A stretch of 34,749 nucleotides of DNA, taken from positions 1 through 34,749 of the forward strand of contig NZ_BBJO01000067.1 of assembly GCF_000739575.1 (NCBI RefSeq), given 5' to 3'. The notes beneath the pieces were generated by a model. The model worked only from the letters and a program-made list of their open reading frames with translations. It was not told the DNA's origin and did no database searches. Below are positions 19,500 to 28,391 of the stretch, piece by piece; positions within the stretch are counted from its first letter, which is position 1; each line of letters starts with the position of its first letter. Source of the DNA: Halobellus rufus (lineage in GTDB: Archaea; Halobacteriota; Halobacteria; Halobacteriales; Haloferacaceae). Position numbers and translations under genes: made by a program.

Positions 19500-21841
19500 T
19501 TACCGCTCGACGTCGACCGCTCTGGTGGCCTGAACGGGATGCAGGGGCTCGTCGGGGAACGTCACCTCGACGGCGAACTCCAGTTCGTCGGCGTCCGCGC
19601 CGAAGACGCCCACCGGCACGGAGGTCGAATCCGAGAGGTACGTCTCCGTCGCCGACATCTCCACGCCGTTGACGGTCACGCGGATCCCCGCGGCCGCGCC
19701 GCCGCCGGCGTTGCGGACGGTGACGTCGCACATCGCGTTCTCGCCGGGGGCGATCCGGTCGGGAAAGTCGCCCCACGAGACCTCGATCGCGGGGAACTCG
19801 CGCGCGTTTTCGACGATGCGCGCGGCGACGCCCGCGGAGAGCCCGGCCCGTTCGAGTTCGTCGACGCCGGCGTCGACGACGTCGGCGGGACTGTGGAGCC
19901 CGCCCGTCGCGAGCGTCCGCGCCCGGTTCGGGCCGATGCCGTCGACCGCGGTGAGGCCGACCGCGTCGCGCGGGACGCCGTGTTCGACGCGCGCTTCGAC
20001 CCGCCGCGCGAGGTTGGCCGCCCGGGGCCCCGAGAACTCCCCGAGGAACTCCCGGAGCGCCGAGAGCAGCCGCAGCGCGTTCTGCCGGATGATCCACGCG
20101 TCCGAGCGGAGGTCGGCTGGCGTGCTGTTCTCCATCCCCGCGTGGAGGATCGCGAGGACCTTCCGCGGGCCGTCCTCGAAGTCGGTCGCGACGTCGGAGA
20201 GCACCGCGTCGACGGCGTCGGACTCGGACTGTCGCGAGGAGACGGAGTCGAACTCCGTCGCGCCCGCGACGGTCTCGAGGATCGCGTCCGCGGAGATGGT
20301 CTCGCGCTCGCAGAGGTCGTGGAAGCGCTCGGCGGTCGCGAGCCGGAGGTAGTACTTCGAGGCGAGGCGACCGAGCGCGGTACCGCCGACCGAGAGGTCC
20401 TCGCCCATCTCGACGAAGCCGCGGGCGACGAGCGATTCGAGCGTCTCGCGTACGCGTTCGCGGAGGTTCTCGAAGTCGTACTGCGCCGGTTTCGACTTCG
20501 CGCGCTGGTAGTAGAACGTCGTCTCCAGCCACGACATCACGTCGTCGAGGTCGCGGATCGTCCCCATCGCGATCTCGGCGTTGAGGTGGGAGTCCAGATC
20601 CTCCGCCAGCCGCGACTCGATCTCCTTGCCCTCGCGCAGCAGTTTCCGGTACTTGTCGGCGTCGGCGCGGTCGCAGACGACCCAGCCGTAGCGACGTCGT
20701 CGTAGCCGGGGCGGCCCGCGCGCCCGAGCATCTGAAGGATGTCCAGCGGCGAGATGTCCACCTCGCCTTCGAGGGGGTCGTGGTACTTCGTGTCGCGGAT
20801 GACGACGCAGCGCGCGGGGAGGTTCACGCCCCACGCGAGCGTCGACGTCGAGAAGAGCAACTGGATCTTGCCTTCTTTGAACCACTCCTCGACGCGGTCG
20901 CGGTCGTCCTTCGCCAGCCCCGCGTGGTGGAAGCCGACGCCGTCGGGCGCGGCCTTCGCGAGTTCGTCGTCGGCGAGTTCCTTCGCCTCGGTGTGGAAGT
21001 CGTAGTCGCCCCGCGCGCCCATCGGGATGTCGCGCTTTCCGATCTCGTCTCTCGACTTCCCGGCCGCGCGCACCGCGTCCTGTCGCGAGGAGACGAACAC
21101 GAGCGCCTGCCCGCCGTCGCGGATGTGCTCCTCGGCGAGGTCCAACGCGGTGTAGAGCCGGCGGTACTTGTCGGCGAAGGCGTTGTCGCCGTGGGTGTAC
21201 GTCCGCACGCCCGCGTGGAGGTCCACCGGGCGGTAGTCGTCGCCGAACTCGAAGGTCGTCTCCGGCGGCGCGTCGAGCCACGCGGCGACGTCCTCGATGT
21301 TCGGCATCGTCGCCGACAGGGCGACGACGCGGGGGTCGCAGATCCGGCGGAGTCTGGAGACGGTCACCTCGAGGACGCCGCCGCGGGTGTCCGAGTCCAG
21401 CAGGTGCACCTCGTCGATGACGCAGCAGTCGACGTCGGTGATGAAGGAGTAGCGCGCGGAGTCGTGCTTCCGGGTCGCCGAGTCGGTCTTCTCCGGCGTC
21501 ATCACCAGGATGTCCGCGCGCTCGGCGCGCCGGGGGTTCAGGTCTCGCTCGCCGGTGACGACGTACACCGAGTAGCCGAGCTCCTCGAAGCGCTCCCACT
21601 CCGACTCCTTCTCGTTCGTGAGCGCGCGCAGCGGCGCGATGAAGAGCGCGGTGCCGCCGCGCTCCAGCGTCCGACAGATCGCCAGTTCCGCGAGGGCGGT
21701 CTTGCCGCTGGCGGTCGGCGCGGCGGCGACGACGTTCTCGTCGCGTTCGAGGATCGCGGGCGCGGCCTCCCGCTGCATCCGGTTGAACTCCTCGAAGCCG
21801 AACGCGTCGGCGAACTCGGGGACGACCTCTGCGACCTTCAC
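19500..21841 (-). pseudogene. Ski2/Hel308-type ATP-dependent DNA helicase, interrupted by a one-base frameshift
   Basis: This is a superfamily 2 helicase. The N-terminal part has Walker A APTASGKT (about 41-48), DEVH (143-146), SAT (176-178) and motif VI QMLGRAGRPGYDD (370-382). At 20692/20693 one base is missing after Asp-Asp-Val: the frame leaves at residue 383 and the conserved YGWVVCDRADADKYRK continues in the next frame. Restoring one C on the plus strand gives 780 residues, with a winged-helix/ratchet region, a helix-hairpin-helix (GIGPNRARTLA) and a C-terminal beta-sandwich. Such helicases act at stalled forks or in recombination. Without repair the product stops after about 434 residues. 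The start is GTG at 21841, supported by GGAGGTG six bases upstream. Sequencing error is quite possible. Confidence 0.85.
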
Positions 21842-21847
21842 GCGTCG

Positions 21848-21854
21848 CACCTCC
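21848..21854 (-). promoter_or_regulatory. strong Shine-Dalgarno deciding the helicase GTG start
   Basis: GGAGGTG, complementary to the 16S 3' end seen in this window, lies six bases before GTG at 21841. The protein then begins (Met)KVAEVVPEF as expected for the family. Leadered initiation contrasts with the leaderless neighbours. Confidence 0.7.
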
Positions 21855-22019
21855 GAGCGGGTGGGGACGTCGGCGCACCCGTCGGAACGAGATGAGTGAG
21901 GTGAGAGATCGAAGCGAAATGGGCCATACACGGGAGGGAGACCTCCGAGTGCAAAGTCGTTTCTCCATCGGCGCGACGTGGAGGTTCCACTCCCGCGACG
22001 GAGCGCGAGTCCGGCGGCG

Positions 22020-22361
22020 TCACTCGCCGCCGCGGCGTCGCGGGAGCACCTGCCCCCAGACGCGCTTCTCCAGCAGTCGCACCGTCATCGGCTCGCCGAC
22101 CTCGATGCAACAGGAGAGCCGCGGGTAGCCGAAGCGGACGGCCGCGGCGTCGTGCCAGTGGGTCGGCTCCGGCGCGGGATCGACCTCGACGGTGCACGTC
22201 GCACAGAGTCCTCGACCGCCGCAGTTGGCGCGACGCGACACCGACCCGTACACCGGGAAGCCGCGGTCGAGCAGCGCGTCGCGCAGGACAGTGCCGCGCG
22301 CGACGTCGATGGTGGTCTCCTCGTCGCCGTCGACGACGGTGACGGGGACGCTCTCGGGCAT
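22020..22361 (-). CDS. 2Fe-2S ferredoxin
   Basis: This 113-residue ferredoxin-fold protein carries one [2Fe-2S] cluster. The ligands are Cys47, Cys53 and Cys56 (C-x5-C-x2-C in ANCGGRGLCATC) with a fourth from Cys84 or Cys85 (RLSCC). The beta-grasp start (VPVTVVDGDEETTIDV) and the RVWGQVLPRR tail fit. It moves single electrons between redox enzymes. It lies next to a MoaD-like gene and an aldehyde ferredoxin oxidoreductase, so it might serve that enzyme, although that family normally uses 4Fe-4S ferredoxins. It is divergent from the MoaD-like gene, with a 93-base gap and no clear TATA box on this side. Confidence 0.92.
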   Translation of the reverse strand: MPESVPVTVVDGDEETTIDVARGTVLRDALLDRGFPVYGSVSRRANCGGRGLCATCTVEVDPAPEPTHWHDAAAVRFGYPRLSCCIEVGEPMTVRLLEKRVWGQVLPRRRGGE

Positions 22362-22454
22362 ACGTGGCGGTCGGCCTCGCGCAGCGTCAGTCTACCGGCC
22401 GGACGCGTTCGCCCGATCCCCGAATCTCATTAGCGCCCGCGTCGAACGCGGGGT

Positions 22455-22730
22455 ATGGAAATCGAGTGCGACTTCTTCGGCCCGTTCCGCGACCGGGTCG
22501 GAACGAAGACCGTCGTCGTCGACACCGACGCCGACGCGGTCGGAGGGCTCTTGGCGGAGTTGGAGGACGCGTATCCGGAGTTAGCCGGGCGGTTGCGCGA
22601 CGGCGACGAACTCGCCGGCGACGTCGTCGTGACGCTGAACGGCCGCCACGTGCAGCACCAGTCGGGGTTCGAGACGCGACTGTCCGATGGCGACGTGCTC
22701 CGGGTGACGAACGCCGTTTACGGCGGGTGA
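22455..22730 (+). CDS. MoaD/ubiquitin-like small modifier protein with C-terminal GlyGly
   Basis: This 91-residue beta-grasp protein ends in TNAVYGG. The free C-terminal GlyGly is the activated end in MoaD, which carries sulphur to make molybdopterin, and in archaeal SAMP modifiers. Family features are the first strand MEIECDFFGPFRDRVG, the helix GGLLAELEDAYPEL (about residues 30-43), VVVTLNGRHVQH (about 57-68) and DGDVLRV before the tail. Its place between a ferredoxin and a tungsten-type oxidoreductase favours a pterin-cofactor role over general protein tagging, though both can be combined in haloarchaea. The ATG at 22455 follows a weak CATTAG element by about 25 bases. It converges with the oxidoreductase. 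Confidence 0.85.
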   Translation: MEIECDFFGPFRDRVGTKTVVVDTDADAVGGLLAELEDAYPELAGRLRDGDELAGDVVVTLNGRHVQHQSGFETRLSDGDVLRVTNAVYGG

Positions 22731-22802
22731 GAGGAGTCTATCGGCGGGTTCTGACTGGTCACGGGCGCGACAGCGTCTGACTGGCCGCGAGCGCGGCGGC
22801 GC

Positions 22803-24479
22803 TCAGTCGTCCGCTGGGGCTGCAGTGGAGGGCGAGTCGAAGCGCGCGTCCGGGACGGTGCCGTCGGCGTCCCACTCGCGGGCGTCGTAGTAGGCGTCGA
22901 GCGCGGCGTCGATCTCCGGGAGGTCGTAGGGGAGTTCGTCGTTCCCCCGGTCGAACCCGCGGCGGTTGTTGAAGTGCCGCTCGCGGGCGACGACGCCCTC
23001 GCCCACCGCGAGCAACTCGTCGTAGTCGGCGTCGAACAGCGCCTCGAAGGCGTCCTCGTCGATGTACTGCCCCGAGAACGCGCAGACGACGCCCGAGTCG
23101 CGGAACGCGCAGTAGTTCTCCTGCTCGATCAGCGTCTCGACCTTGTCGACGGTCCCCTCCGCGTCGATGACGCCGCCGTAGGTCAGCCCCATCATCTCGG
23201 CGTAGAGGTGGTCGCCGCCGCGGTTGGCGACCGCGTACTGGAGCCCGAGCCCGTGCAGGACCCGGCCGTCGTGGGCGGCGAACTCCATCCCCTTCATCGT
23301 CATGTCGTCGACGCCCAGTTCGTCGTGCGCGCGGTGGACTCCCTCCGCGAGCAGGTCGCCGACGCCCTCGCGCCTCGCGATCTGCTCTGTGAGCTCCTGG
23401 GCGAGGTCGGCGTTCCCGAACTCGTCCTCGCTGGCGAGGTACGCGGCGACGGTGACCCCCGCCGAGACCGTGTCCATCCCGTACTGATCGCACAGTTCGT
23501 TCGCCTTCATGATCTCGACGAGGTCGCCGACGCCCTGGCTCGATCCGAACGAGAAGATGGTCTCGAACTCGGGGCCCTCGGTCTCGACGCCGGAGGCCTC
23601 GTCGCGCGTGGGGAGCTTGCAGGCGAACGCGCACTGCGAGCACGCCGCCTTCTTGTACTTCTTCTCCTCGACGGCGTCGCCGCCGATGTCGGCGGCGTGC
23701 TCGAACTCGTACTCCTCGAAGTACCGCGTCGGCAGCGAGAAGTTGTCGTTGATGAACTCGGTGCCGCCGGCCGTCCCCTGCCGCTTCATCGAGTCGTCGG
23801 CGGTGGCCGCCGCGCGGTGGACCTCGGCGGCCGCGTCCGCCGGCACCTCGACCGACTGCTCGGCGTCGCCGTCGAACGTGACGAGTTTGACGTTCTTCGC
23901 GCCGAGCACCGCGCCCAGCCCCCCGCGGCCGAACGCCCGCGAGTCGAACGTCATCGCGCTGGCGAAGCGGACCAGGTTCTCCCCGGCCGGGCCGATCGTG
24001 ACGCAGTTGTCGGGCCCGAGGTCGTAGTGTTCCTCGGCGTACTCGCTCACCTCGGGGACGAGCGCGCCGTCGAGTTCGGGGACTTCCTCGAACGTCACGC
24101 CGTCGTCGCGGACGTGGACCGCGAGGAGCTCGTCGCTCTCGCCGACGAACTCGACGACGCTGTTGCCCGTCCCGGTGAAGTTCCGCGAGAGGTACCCGCC
24201 GGCGTTCGAGGAGAGGAGCCCGTCGGTCAGCGGCGAGAGCGCGGTCATGTTCATCCGGCCGGTGAAGCTCATCCGCGAGTGCTGCAGCGGCCCCGTCGAG
24301 AGGTAGAGGCGGTTCTCCGGCCCGAACGGGTCGGCGTCGAACGGGATGCGGTCGTGCGCGAGGTGCGTCGCCGTCGCGCGCCCGCCGATCGTCTCCGCGA
24401 GGAGGTCGTCGATGTCGGTTCGTGTCGTCGTCCGCTCCGTGAGGTCGATCGTGAGGAGCGGCCCCTTCGCGTGAAGCAT
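22803..24479 (-). CDS. aor: aldehyde ferredoxin oxidoreductase (tungstopterin family)
   Basis: Members oxidise aldehydes to acids with a tungsten bis-pterin and one [4Fe-4S] cluster, reducing ferredoxin. The 558-residue protein keeps the cluster ligands Cys280, Cys283 and Cys287 (ACSQCAFACKLP) and Cys466 (DSGVVCAF). It also keeps the pterin-binding DQYGMD (331-336) and an N-terminal domain with GGRATATHL and GPLQHSRMSFTGRMN. Several paralogues exist in haloarchaea, so the substrate is unknown. The ATG lies 22-30 bases after a clear GCTTATATT box, giving a leaderless mRNA. The adjoining MoaD-like and ferredoxin genes fit a tungsten redox module. It shares a divergent promoter region with lipA. 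Confidence 0.93.
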   Translation of the reverse strand: MLHAKGPLLTIDLTERTTTRTDIDDLLAETIGGRATATHLAHDRIPFDADPFGPENRLYLSTGPLQHSRMSFTGRMNMTALSPLTDGLLSSNAGGYLSRNFTGTGNSVVEFVGESDELLAVHVRDDGVTFEEVPELDGALVPEVSEYAEEHYDLGPDNCVTIGPAGENLVRFASAMTFDSRAFGRGGLGAVLGAKNVKLVTFDGDAEQSVEVPADAAAEVHRAAATADDSMKRQGTAGGTEFINDNFSLPTRYFEEYEFEHAADIGGDAVEEKKYKKAACSQCAFACKLPTRDEASGVETEGPEFETIFSFGSSQGVGDLVEIMKANELCDQYGMDTVSAGVTVAAYLASEDEFGNADLAQELTEQIARREGVGDLLAEGVHRAHDELGVDDMTMKGMEFAAHDGRVLHGLGLQYAVANRGGDHLYAEMMGLTYGGVIDAEGTVDKVETLIEQENYCAFRDSGVVCAFSGQYIDEDAFEALFDADYDELLAVGEGVVARERHFNNRRGFDRGNDELPYDLPEIDAALDAYYDAREWDADGTVPDARFDSPSTAAPADD

Positions 24480-24500
24480 TTCCGTTTGCTACGGCGTCTC

Positions 24501-24557
24501 AATATAAGCATTTTTGGGGAGGGAGCGAACGGCGAGATCACCCGCAGGCTTTTGCTC
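24501..24557. promoter_or_regulatory. divergent promoters for aor and lipA
   Basis: On the minus strand GCTTATATT (24501-24509) serves aor. On the plus strand GGCTTTTGCTC (24547-24557) lies about 21-31 bases before the lipA ATG. The whole gap is 98 bases, so one regulator could affect both genes. Confidence 0.6.
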
Positions 24558-24577
24558 GCCCGCCCAAAGGAAAGCGT

Positions 24578-25510
24578 ATGAGCGGCAGGCGAAAACCCGA
24601 CTGGCTGAAGATGCGCCCGCCGTCGGGGCGGCGGTTCACCGACATCAAGTCCTCGCTCCGCGATCGGGACCTCCACACGGTCTGTGAGGAGGCGAACTGC
24701 CCGAATATGGGCGAGTGCTGGAGCGGCCGCAACGGCCCGGGGACGGCGACGTTTATGCTGATGGGCGATCGGTGCTCGCGCGGCTGTAACTTCTGCGACG
24801 TCGAGACCGGCGGGATGGAGGCGCTCGATCCCGACGAGCCCGCGAACGTCGCCGACGCGGTCGCCGAGATCGGACTGGACTACGTCGTGCTCACCTCGGT
24901 CGACCGCGACGACCTCCCGGATCAGGGCGCGGGCCACTTCGCGCGGACGATCCGCGAGATCAAGGACCGCGACCCCGGGATCCTCGTGGAGGTCCTCATC
25001 CCCGACTTCCAGGGCGAGCCCGAACTCGTGCGGAAGATCATCGACGCCGGACCGGACGTGATCGCGCACAACATCGAGACGGTCGAGCGCCTCCAGTGGC
25101 CCGTGCGGGACCGCCGCGCGGACTACGAGCAGTCGCTGTCGGTGCTCGAACAGGTATCGGAGGAGTCCGACGTCTACACCAAGACGTCGATTATGCTCGG
25201 GCTCGGCGAGTACGACCACGAGATCTACCAGACGCTGTCTGACCTCCGAGAGGCCGACGTCGACGTCGTCACGCTGGGGCAGTACCTCCAGCCCTCGCGG
25301 TCACATCTGGACGTCTTCGAGTACGTCCACCCCGACGCCTTCGAGACGTGGCGGGCCGTCGCCGAGGAGGAACTCGACTTCCTCTACTGCGCGTCGGGGC
25401 CGATGGTCCGCTCGTCGTACAAGGCCGGCGAGCTGTTCGTCGACGCCGTGCTGCGGGAGGGCAAGAGCATCGAGGCCGCCCGGCAGGAAGCGCGCGCCGC
25501 CGGGACCTAG
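24578..25510 (+). CDS. lipA: lipoyl synthase
   Basis: LipA inserts two sulphurs into octanoyl groups on lipoyl proteins of 2-oxoacid dehydrogenase and glycine cleavage complexes. The 310-residue radical SAM enzyme has the SAM cluster Cys66, Cys70 and Cys73 (CSRGCNFC) and the auxiliary sulphur-donor cluster Cys36, Cys41 and Cys47 (CEEANCPNMGEC). The conserved RSSYKAGE (from residue 278) supplies a serine ligand. SVDRDDLPDQGAGHF (about 108-122) and TKTSIMLGLGE (about 205-215) are also typical. Length is normal. No lipoate transferase gene is visible nearby. Confidence 0.97.
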   Translation: MSGRRKPDWLKMRPPSGRRFTDIKSSLRDRDLHTVCEEANCPNMGECWSGRNGPGTATFMLMGDRCSRGCNFCDVETGGMEALDPDEPANVADAVAEIGLDYVVLTSVDRDDLPDQGAGHFARTIREIKDRDPGILVEVLIPDFQGEPELVRKIIDAGPDVIAHNIETVERLQWPVRDRRADYEQSLSVLEQVSEESDVYTKTSIMLGLGEYDHEIYQTLSDLREADVDVVTLGQYLQPSRSHLDVFEYVHPDAFETWRAVAEEELDFLYCASGPMVRSSYKAGELFVDAVLREGKSIEAARQEARAAGT

Positions 25511-25540
25511 CCCGCACCCCCGGACCGAGATCTCGACCGG

Positions 25541-25550
25541 GACTTTTTCA
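25541..25550 (+). promoter_or_regulatory. promoter of the EamA gene
   Basis: GACTTTTTCA lies about 23-32 bases before the ATG at 25573. It also provides a T5 run that could end lipA transcription. Confidence 0.45.
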
Positions 25551-25572
25551 ACCGGAGTCGGAAACGGGCGGT

Positions 25573-25986
25573 ATGGTCTCGACGGGCATCGCACTGGCGT
25601 TCGGATCGCTGTTGCTGTTCGGCGGGTGGGCGGTCGCGGCCGGCTTCGCGACGCGGTCGATCTCGGCAGCCAACGCGGTGTTTCTGTCCTACGTCGCGAG
25701 CATCGGCGTCGCCGGCGCGTACGTCGTCGCCGCGAGGCAACCGATCACCGGCACGAGAGCGGACGCGGGGTTCGCGCTCGCCTCCGGCGCGTTCCTCGCG
25801 GCCGGGAGCATCAGTTTCTACGCCGCCCTGACGCGCGGGAGTATGGCCGTCGTGTCCGCCATCGCCGCGCTGTACTTCGTCGTGCCCGCGGTCGTCGGCG
25901 TCGCCTACCTCGACGTCGCGGTGTCGCCGACGAACGTCGTCGGACTCGTCCTCGCGGCCGTCGCCGTCGTTCTGATCGCGCTCTGA
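25573..25986 (+). CDS. half-size EamA (DMT-type) transporter
   Basis: This is a 137-residue, very hydrophobic protein with four or five predicted membrane spans: about residues 3-22, 33-53, 64-85, 90-110 and 117-136. It contains one EamA unit, whereas most family members have two in tandem, so it would have to dimerise. The middle FLAAGSISFYAALTRGSMAVVSAIAALYFV and its proline-containing VVPAVVG are typical of EamA (given here as overall pattern). The substrate is unknown. The reading frame is open upstream into lipA, but ATG at 25573 fits the TATA box and the first membrane span. Confidence 0.8.
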   Translation: MVSTGIALAFGSLLLFGGWAVAAGFATRSISAANAVFLSYVASIGVAGAYVVAARQPITGTRADAGFALASGAFLAAGSISFYAALTRGSMAVVSAIAALYFVVPAVVGVAYLDVAVSPTNVVGLVLAAVAVVLIAL

Positions 25987-26021
25987 ACGGGCGCTCCGAA
26001 CGGGAACCGCATCCCACACGG

Positions 26022-26029
26022 TTTTGAAC
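26022..26029 (+). promoter_or_regulatory. promoter of the HNH endonuclease gene
   Basis: TTTTGAAC ends about 22 bases before the ATG at 26052, the leaderless spacing found across the window. Confidence 0.45.
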
Positions 26030-26051
26030 GTCGGATTCGAGAGTCGAGCGT

Positions 26052-26945
26052 ATGCCCGGAATGGACGAGGAGACGGCCGATCTGGTCCTGTCGATTCGCG
26101 ACGACGAGCGACGGAGGGCGGTGCTGTCGCACCTCGCCGACGGCCCGAAGACCGTTCGGTCGGAGTCCGAACGCTCCGCCAACGCCGACGCGAAAGCGGT
26201 GCTCTCGTCGTTCGTCGACGACGGTATCGCCGAGCGCGACGGCGACACGTACTCGCTGACCGACTTCGGCGAGCGCGTCCACGAGTACGCCACGCGCGAT
26301 TGGAACCCCTCGAACGAGGGGACCAAGCGCGCCGCGACCTTCGAGACGCTCGCCGACTGCGAGTGGCACTGCTCGGCCTGTGAACTCCCCAGTTCCCAGC
26401 CCGCGAAGGACATCCAGATGCTCCGCAAGGAGGGCTTCGAGTTCGTCCAGAACACCGGACAGGGGCAGGGCGACTACCGCCACTGCGAGATCTGTGAGGA
26501 CACCACGTTCCACCGGAAGCTCAAATACCCGTTCCCGACGCAGAAGTCGATCACGCGGCAGGACATGCCCGACTCGTTCAAGCGCCGCGTCCGCGACCTC
26601 TACGACCACCGCGACGCGTTCGACGGGTCCTCGCCGAGTACGACCTTGGAGGTCGACCACCGTGTGCCCGAAGTCCGCTGGGAGGAGTCGGAGAGCTTCG
26701 ACTACGACTCGATGAGCGACGCGGAGATCAGAGAGCACTTTCAGATCCTCACGCGGACGCACAACCTGCTGAAGAGCCGCAAGTGCGAGGCCTGCGTCGA
26801 GAGCGGAAAGCGACCCCCGTTCATGGAGATCGAGTACTACTACGAGGGGGGAACGGAGTACGACGAAGACGTCGGCTGCGTTGGCTGCGGGTGGTACAAC
26901 CCACACGAGTGGCGGGCGTCGTTGGAGAGCGAATTAGACGGCTGA
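26052..26945 (+). CDS. HNH endonuclease with winged-helix head, probable restriction enzyme
   Basis: This is a 297-residue protein. Residues about 5-80 look like a winged helix (RRAVLSHLADGPKTVRS, then AVLSSFVDDGIAERDGDTYSLT). A zinc site follows: Cys107/110 and Cys145/148. The HNH nuclease fold follows that: LEVDHRVP with His203, then THNLLKSRK with Asn238, framed by a second zinc site, Cys245/248 and Cys276/279. This architecture fits type II-like HNH restriction enzymes. A DNA cytosine-5 methyltransferase lies 3 kb downstream on the same strand and is the likely protecting partner; a cytosine permease/deaminase pair lies between. Recognition site is unknown. An orphan or defence nuclease is an alternative. 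Confidence 0.78.
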   Translation: MPGMDEETADLVLSIRDDERRRAVLSHLADGPKTVRSESERSANADAKAVLSSFVDDGIAERDGDTYSLTDFGERVHEYATRDWNPSNEGTKRAATFETLADCEWHCSACELPSSQPAKDIQMLRKEGFEFVQNTGQGQGDYRHCEICEDTTFHRKLKYPFPTQKSITRQDMPDSFKRRVRDLYDHRDAFDGSSPSTTLEVDHRVPEVRWEESESFDYDSMSDAEIREHFQILTRTHNLLKSRKCEACVESGKRPPFMEIEYYYEGGTEYDEDVGCVGCGWYNPHEWRASLESELDG

Positions 26946-26975
26946 CCCGAGCGTCACGGGATCAGCGCACTGGCT

Positions 26976-28370
26976 TCAGAGGTGCTCCGCGTCGGTGGAG
27001 ACCTCGTGACCGTCGACGACGCCGGTGGTTTCGAGCAGGTAGTAGAGGACGAGGTGAGCGACGAACGCGGCGACCATCCCGTTCAGCGCCGCGCCGACGG
27101 GACCGGGGATCACCTGCGGGGCCGCGAGACCGGGGACGACCTGTCCGGCCGTGAACACCGCGACGACCGCGCCGATGGTGTAGGCGATGACGCCCGTCCA
27201 GCGGACGTTCGCGAAGTCGACGTCGTCCATCCGCGGGACGCGCATCCGCCAGCAGAGCAGGAAGTCCGCGATGAGCACGCCGCCGAGCGGCGGGACGTAC
27301 TGCCCGAGCGTCGACAGCCACGGGATCAGCAGGCTGTCGGCACCGACGAGCGCGAGGATGATCCCGATCGAGCCGCCGACGAGGATGAAGGGGCGCTTCC
27401 GGTCGAACTCGAAGGCCTCGCTGCCCGCGACGCCGAAGGCGTAGGCCGCGTTGTCGTTGGTCGTCCAGATGTTCAAGATCAGCGCGATGAGCCCCACCGC
27501 GGCGAGTCCCTGCGCCGCCAGCACCGCGTAGAGGTCGCCCGCGGGCGTGACGTCGTAGACGGAGCCACCGACGGCCCCCGAGATGAACAGAAAGCCGTTG
27601 CCGACGAGGAAGGCGACGAGCCCCGCCCAGAAGCCGACTCGGGTGCTGCTGGCGAAACGCGCCCAGTTGGGGGCCTGCGTGCCGCCGCTGATGAAGGTCC
27701 CGACGACGATCGTGACCGCGGCGGCGAAGCCCATCTCGCCCGCGCCGGACGCGGCGAACAGCCCGGAGAGGCCACCGACGTCCTGCACGGCGATGAAGAT
27801 CGACAGCACGCCGACGACGACGAGGATCGGGACGGCGACGAGCGAGAGCGTCTCCATCCCCTCGTAGCCGAAGTACGCCGTCGCGAGGTGGAAGATCCCC
27901 CACAGGAGGATGAGCGCGGCCGTGAACGTCGGCGTGTCGAGACCGAAGAACGTCGCCGTCGGGATCGCGACCATCGGAATCGTGACGCCGAACCACCCCA
28001 CCTGCGTGCCGCCGAGAATGAGATCCGCGAACTTCGCGCCCCAGCGACCGAAGCTGTAGCGCGCGAGAAGTACGGTCGTCAACCCCGCCTTCGCCGCGAT
28101 CCCACACAGCGCCGCGACGTAGACGCCGAGGATCGCGTATCCGACGCCCATCGCGGTCAGCATCGAGCCGAAGCCCATCGCCGCGCCGACCTCCGCGCCG
28201 GCCCAGATCGTGCCCGCGAAGAACACGTATCCGAGGAGGACCGCCGAGATGCTCACCAGTCCCTTCCGCTCGCCGCCGGGGACGTGATCGAGCGGGTAGT
28301 CGGGGTCGGGTAGTTCCTCGTCGCCGAACACGAACCGCCGCCACACGGACGTCTCGTCTCCTGTTGCCAT
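26976..28370 (-). CDS. codB: cytosine permease (NCS1 family)
   Basis: This 464-residue inner-membrane protein with about 12 spans imports cytosine by cation symport. It shows the CodB landmarks: YVFFAGTIWAGAEVGAAMGF (first span), GLTTVLLARYSFG, GGTQVGWFGV (about residues 118-127) and WTTNDNAAYAFG (about 304-315). The frame stays open to 28430, but ATG at 28370 is chosen. A strong TATA box (28392-28402) lies 22-32 bases upstream of it, inside the putative extension. It is divergent from codA with a shared 127-base promoter region, and ends 30 bases from the convergent HNH gene. Confidence 0.93.
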   Translation of the reverse strand: MATGDETSVWRRFVFGDEELPDPDYPLDHVPGGERKGLVSISAVLLGYVFFAGTIWAGAEVGAAMGFGSMLTAMGVGYAILGVYVAALCGIAAKAGLTTVLLARYSFGRWGAKFADLILGGTQVGWFGVTIPMVAIPTATFFGLDTPTFTAALILLWGIFHLATAYFGYEGMETLSLVAVPILVVVGVLSIFIAVQDVGGLSGLFAASGAGEMGFAAAVTIVVGTFISGGTQAPNWARFASSTRVGFWAGLVAFLVGNGFLFISGAVGGSVYDVTPAGDLYAVLAAQGLAAVGLIALILNIWTTNDNAAYAFGVAGSEAFEFDRKRPFILVGGSIGIILALVGADSLLIPWLSTLGQYVPPLGGVLIADFLLCWRMRVPRMDDVDFANVRWTGVIAYTIGAVVAVFTAGQVVPGLAAPQVIPGPVGAALNGMVAAFVAHLVLYYLLETTGVVDGHEVSTDAEHL

Positions 28371-28391
28371 CAGTCTCCGCTTTCGTCGTGT

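Noticed and set aside
22974..24581. Long plus-strand frame opposite the aldehyde ferredoxin oxidoreductase
   Set aside because: It mirrors the real gene, has low-complexity Val/Arg/Leu composition, and the minus-strand frame has all catalytic motifs.
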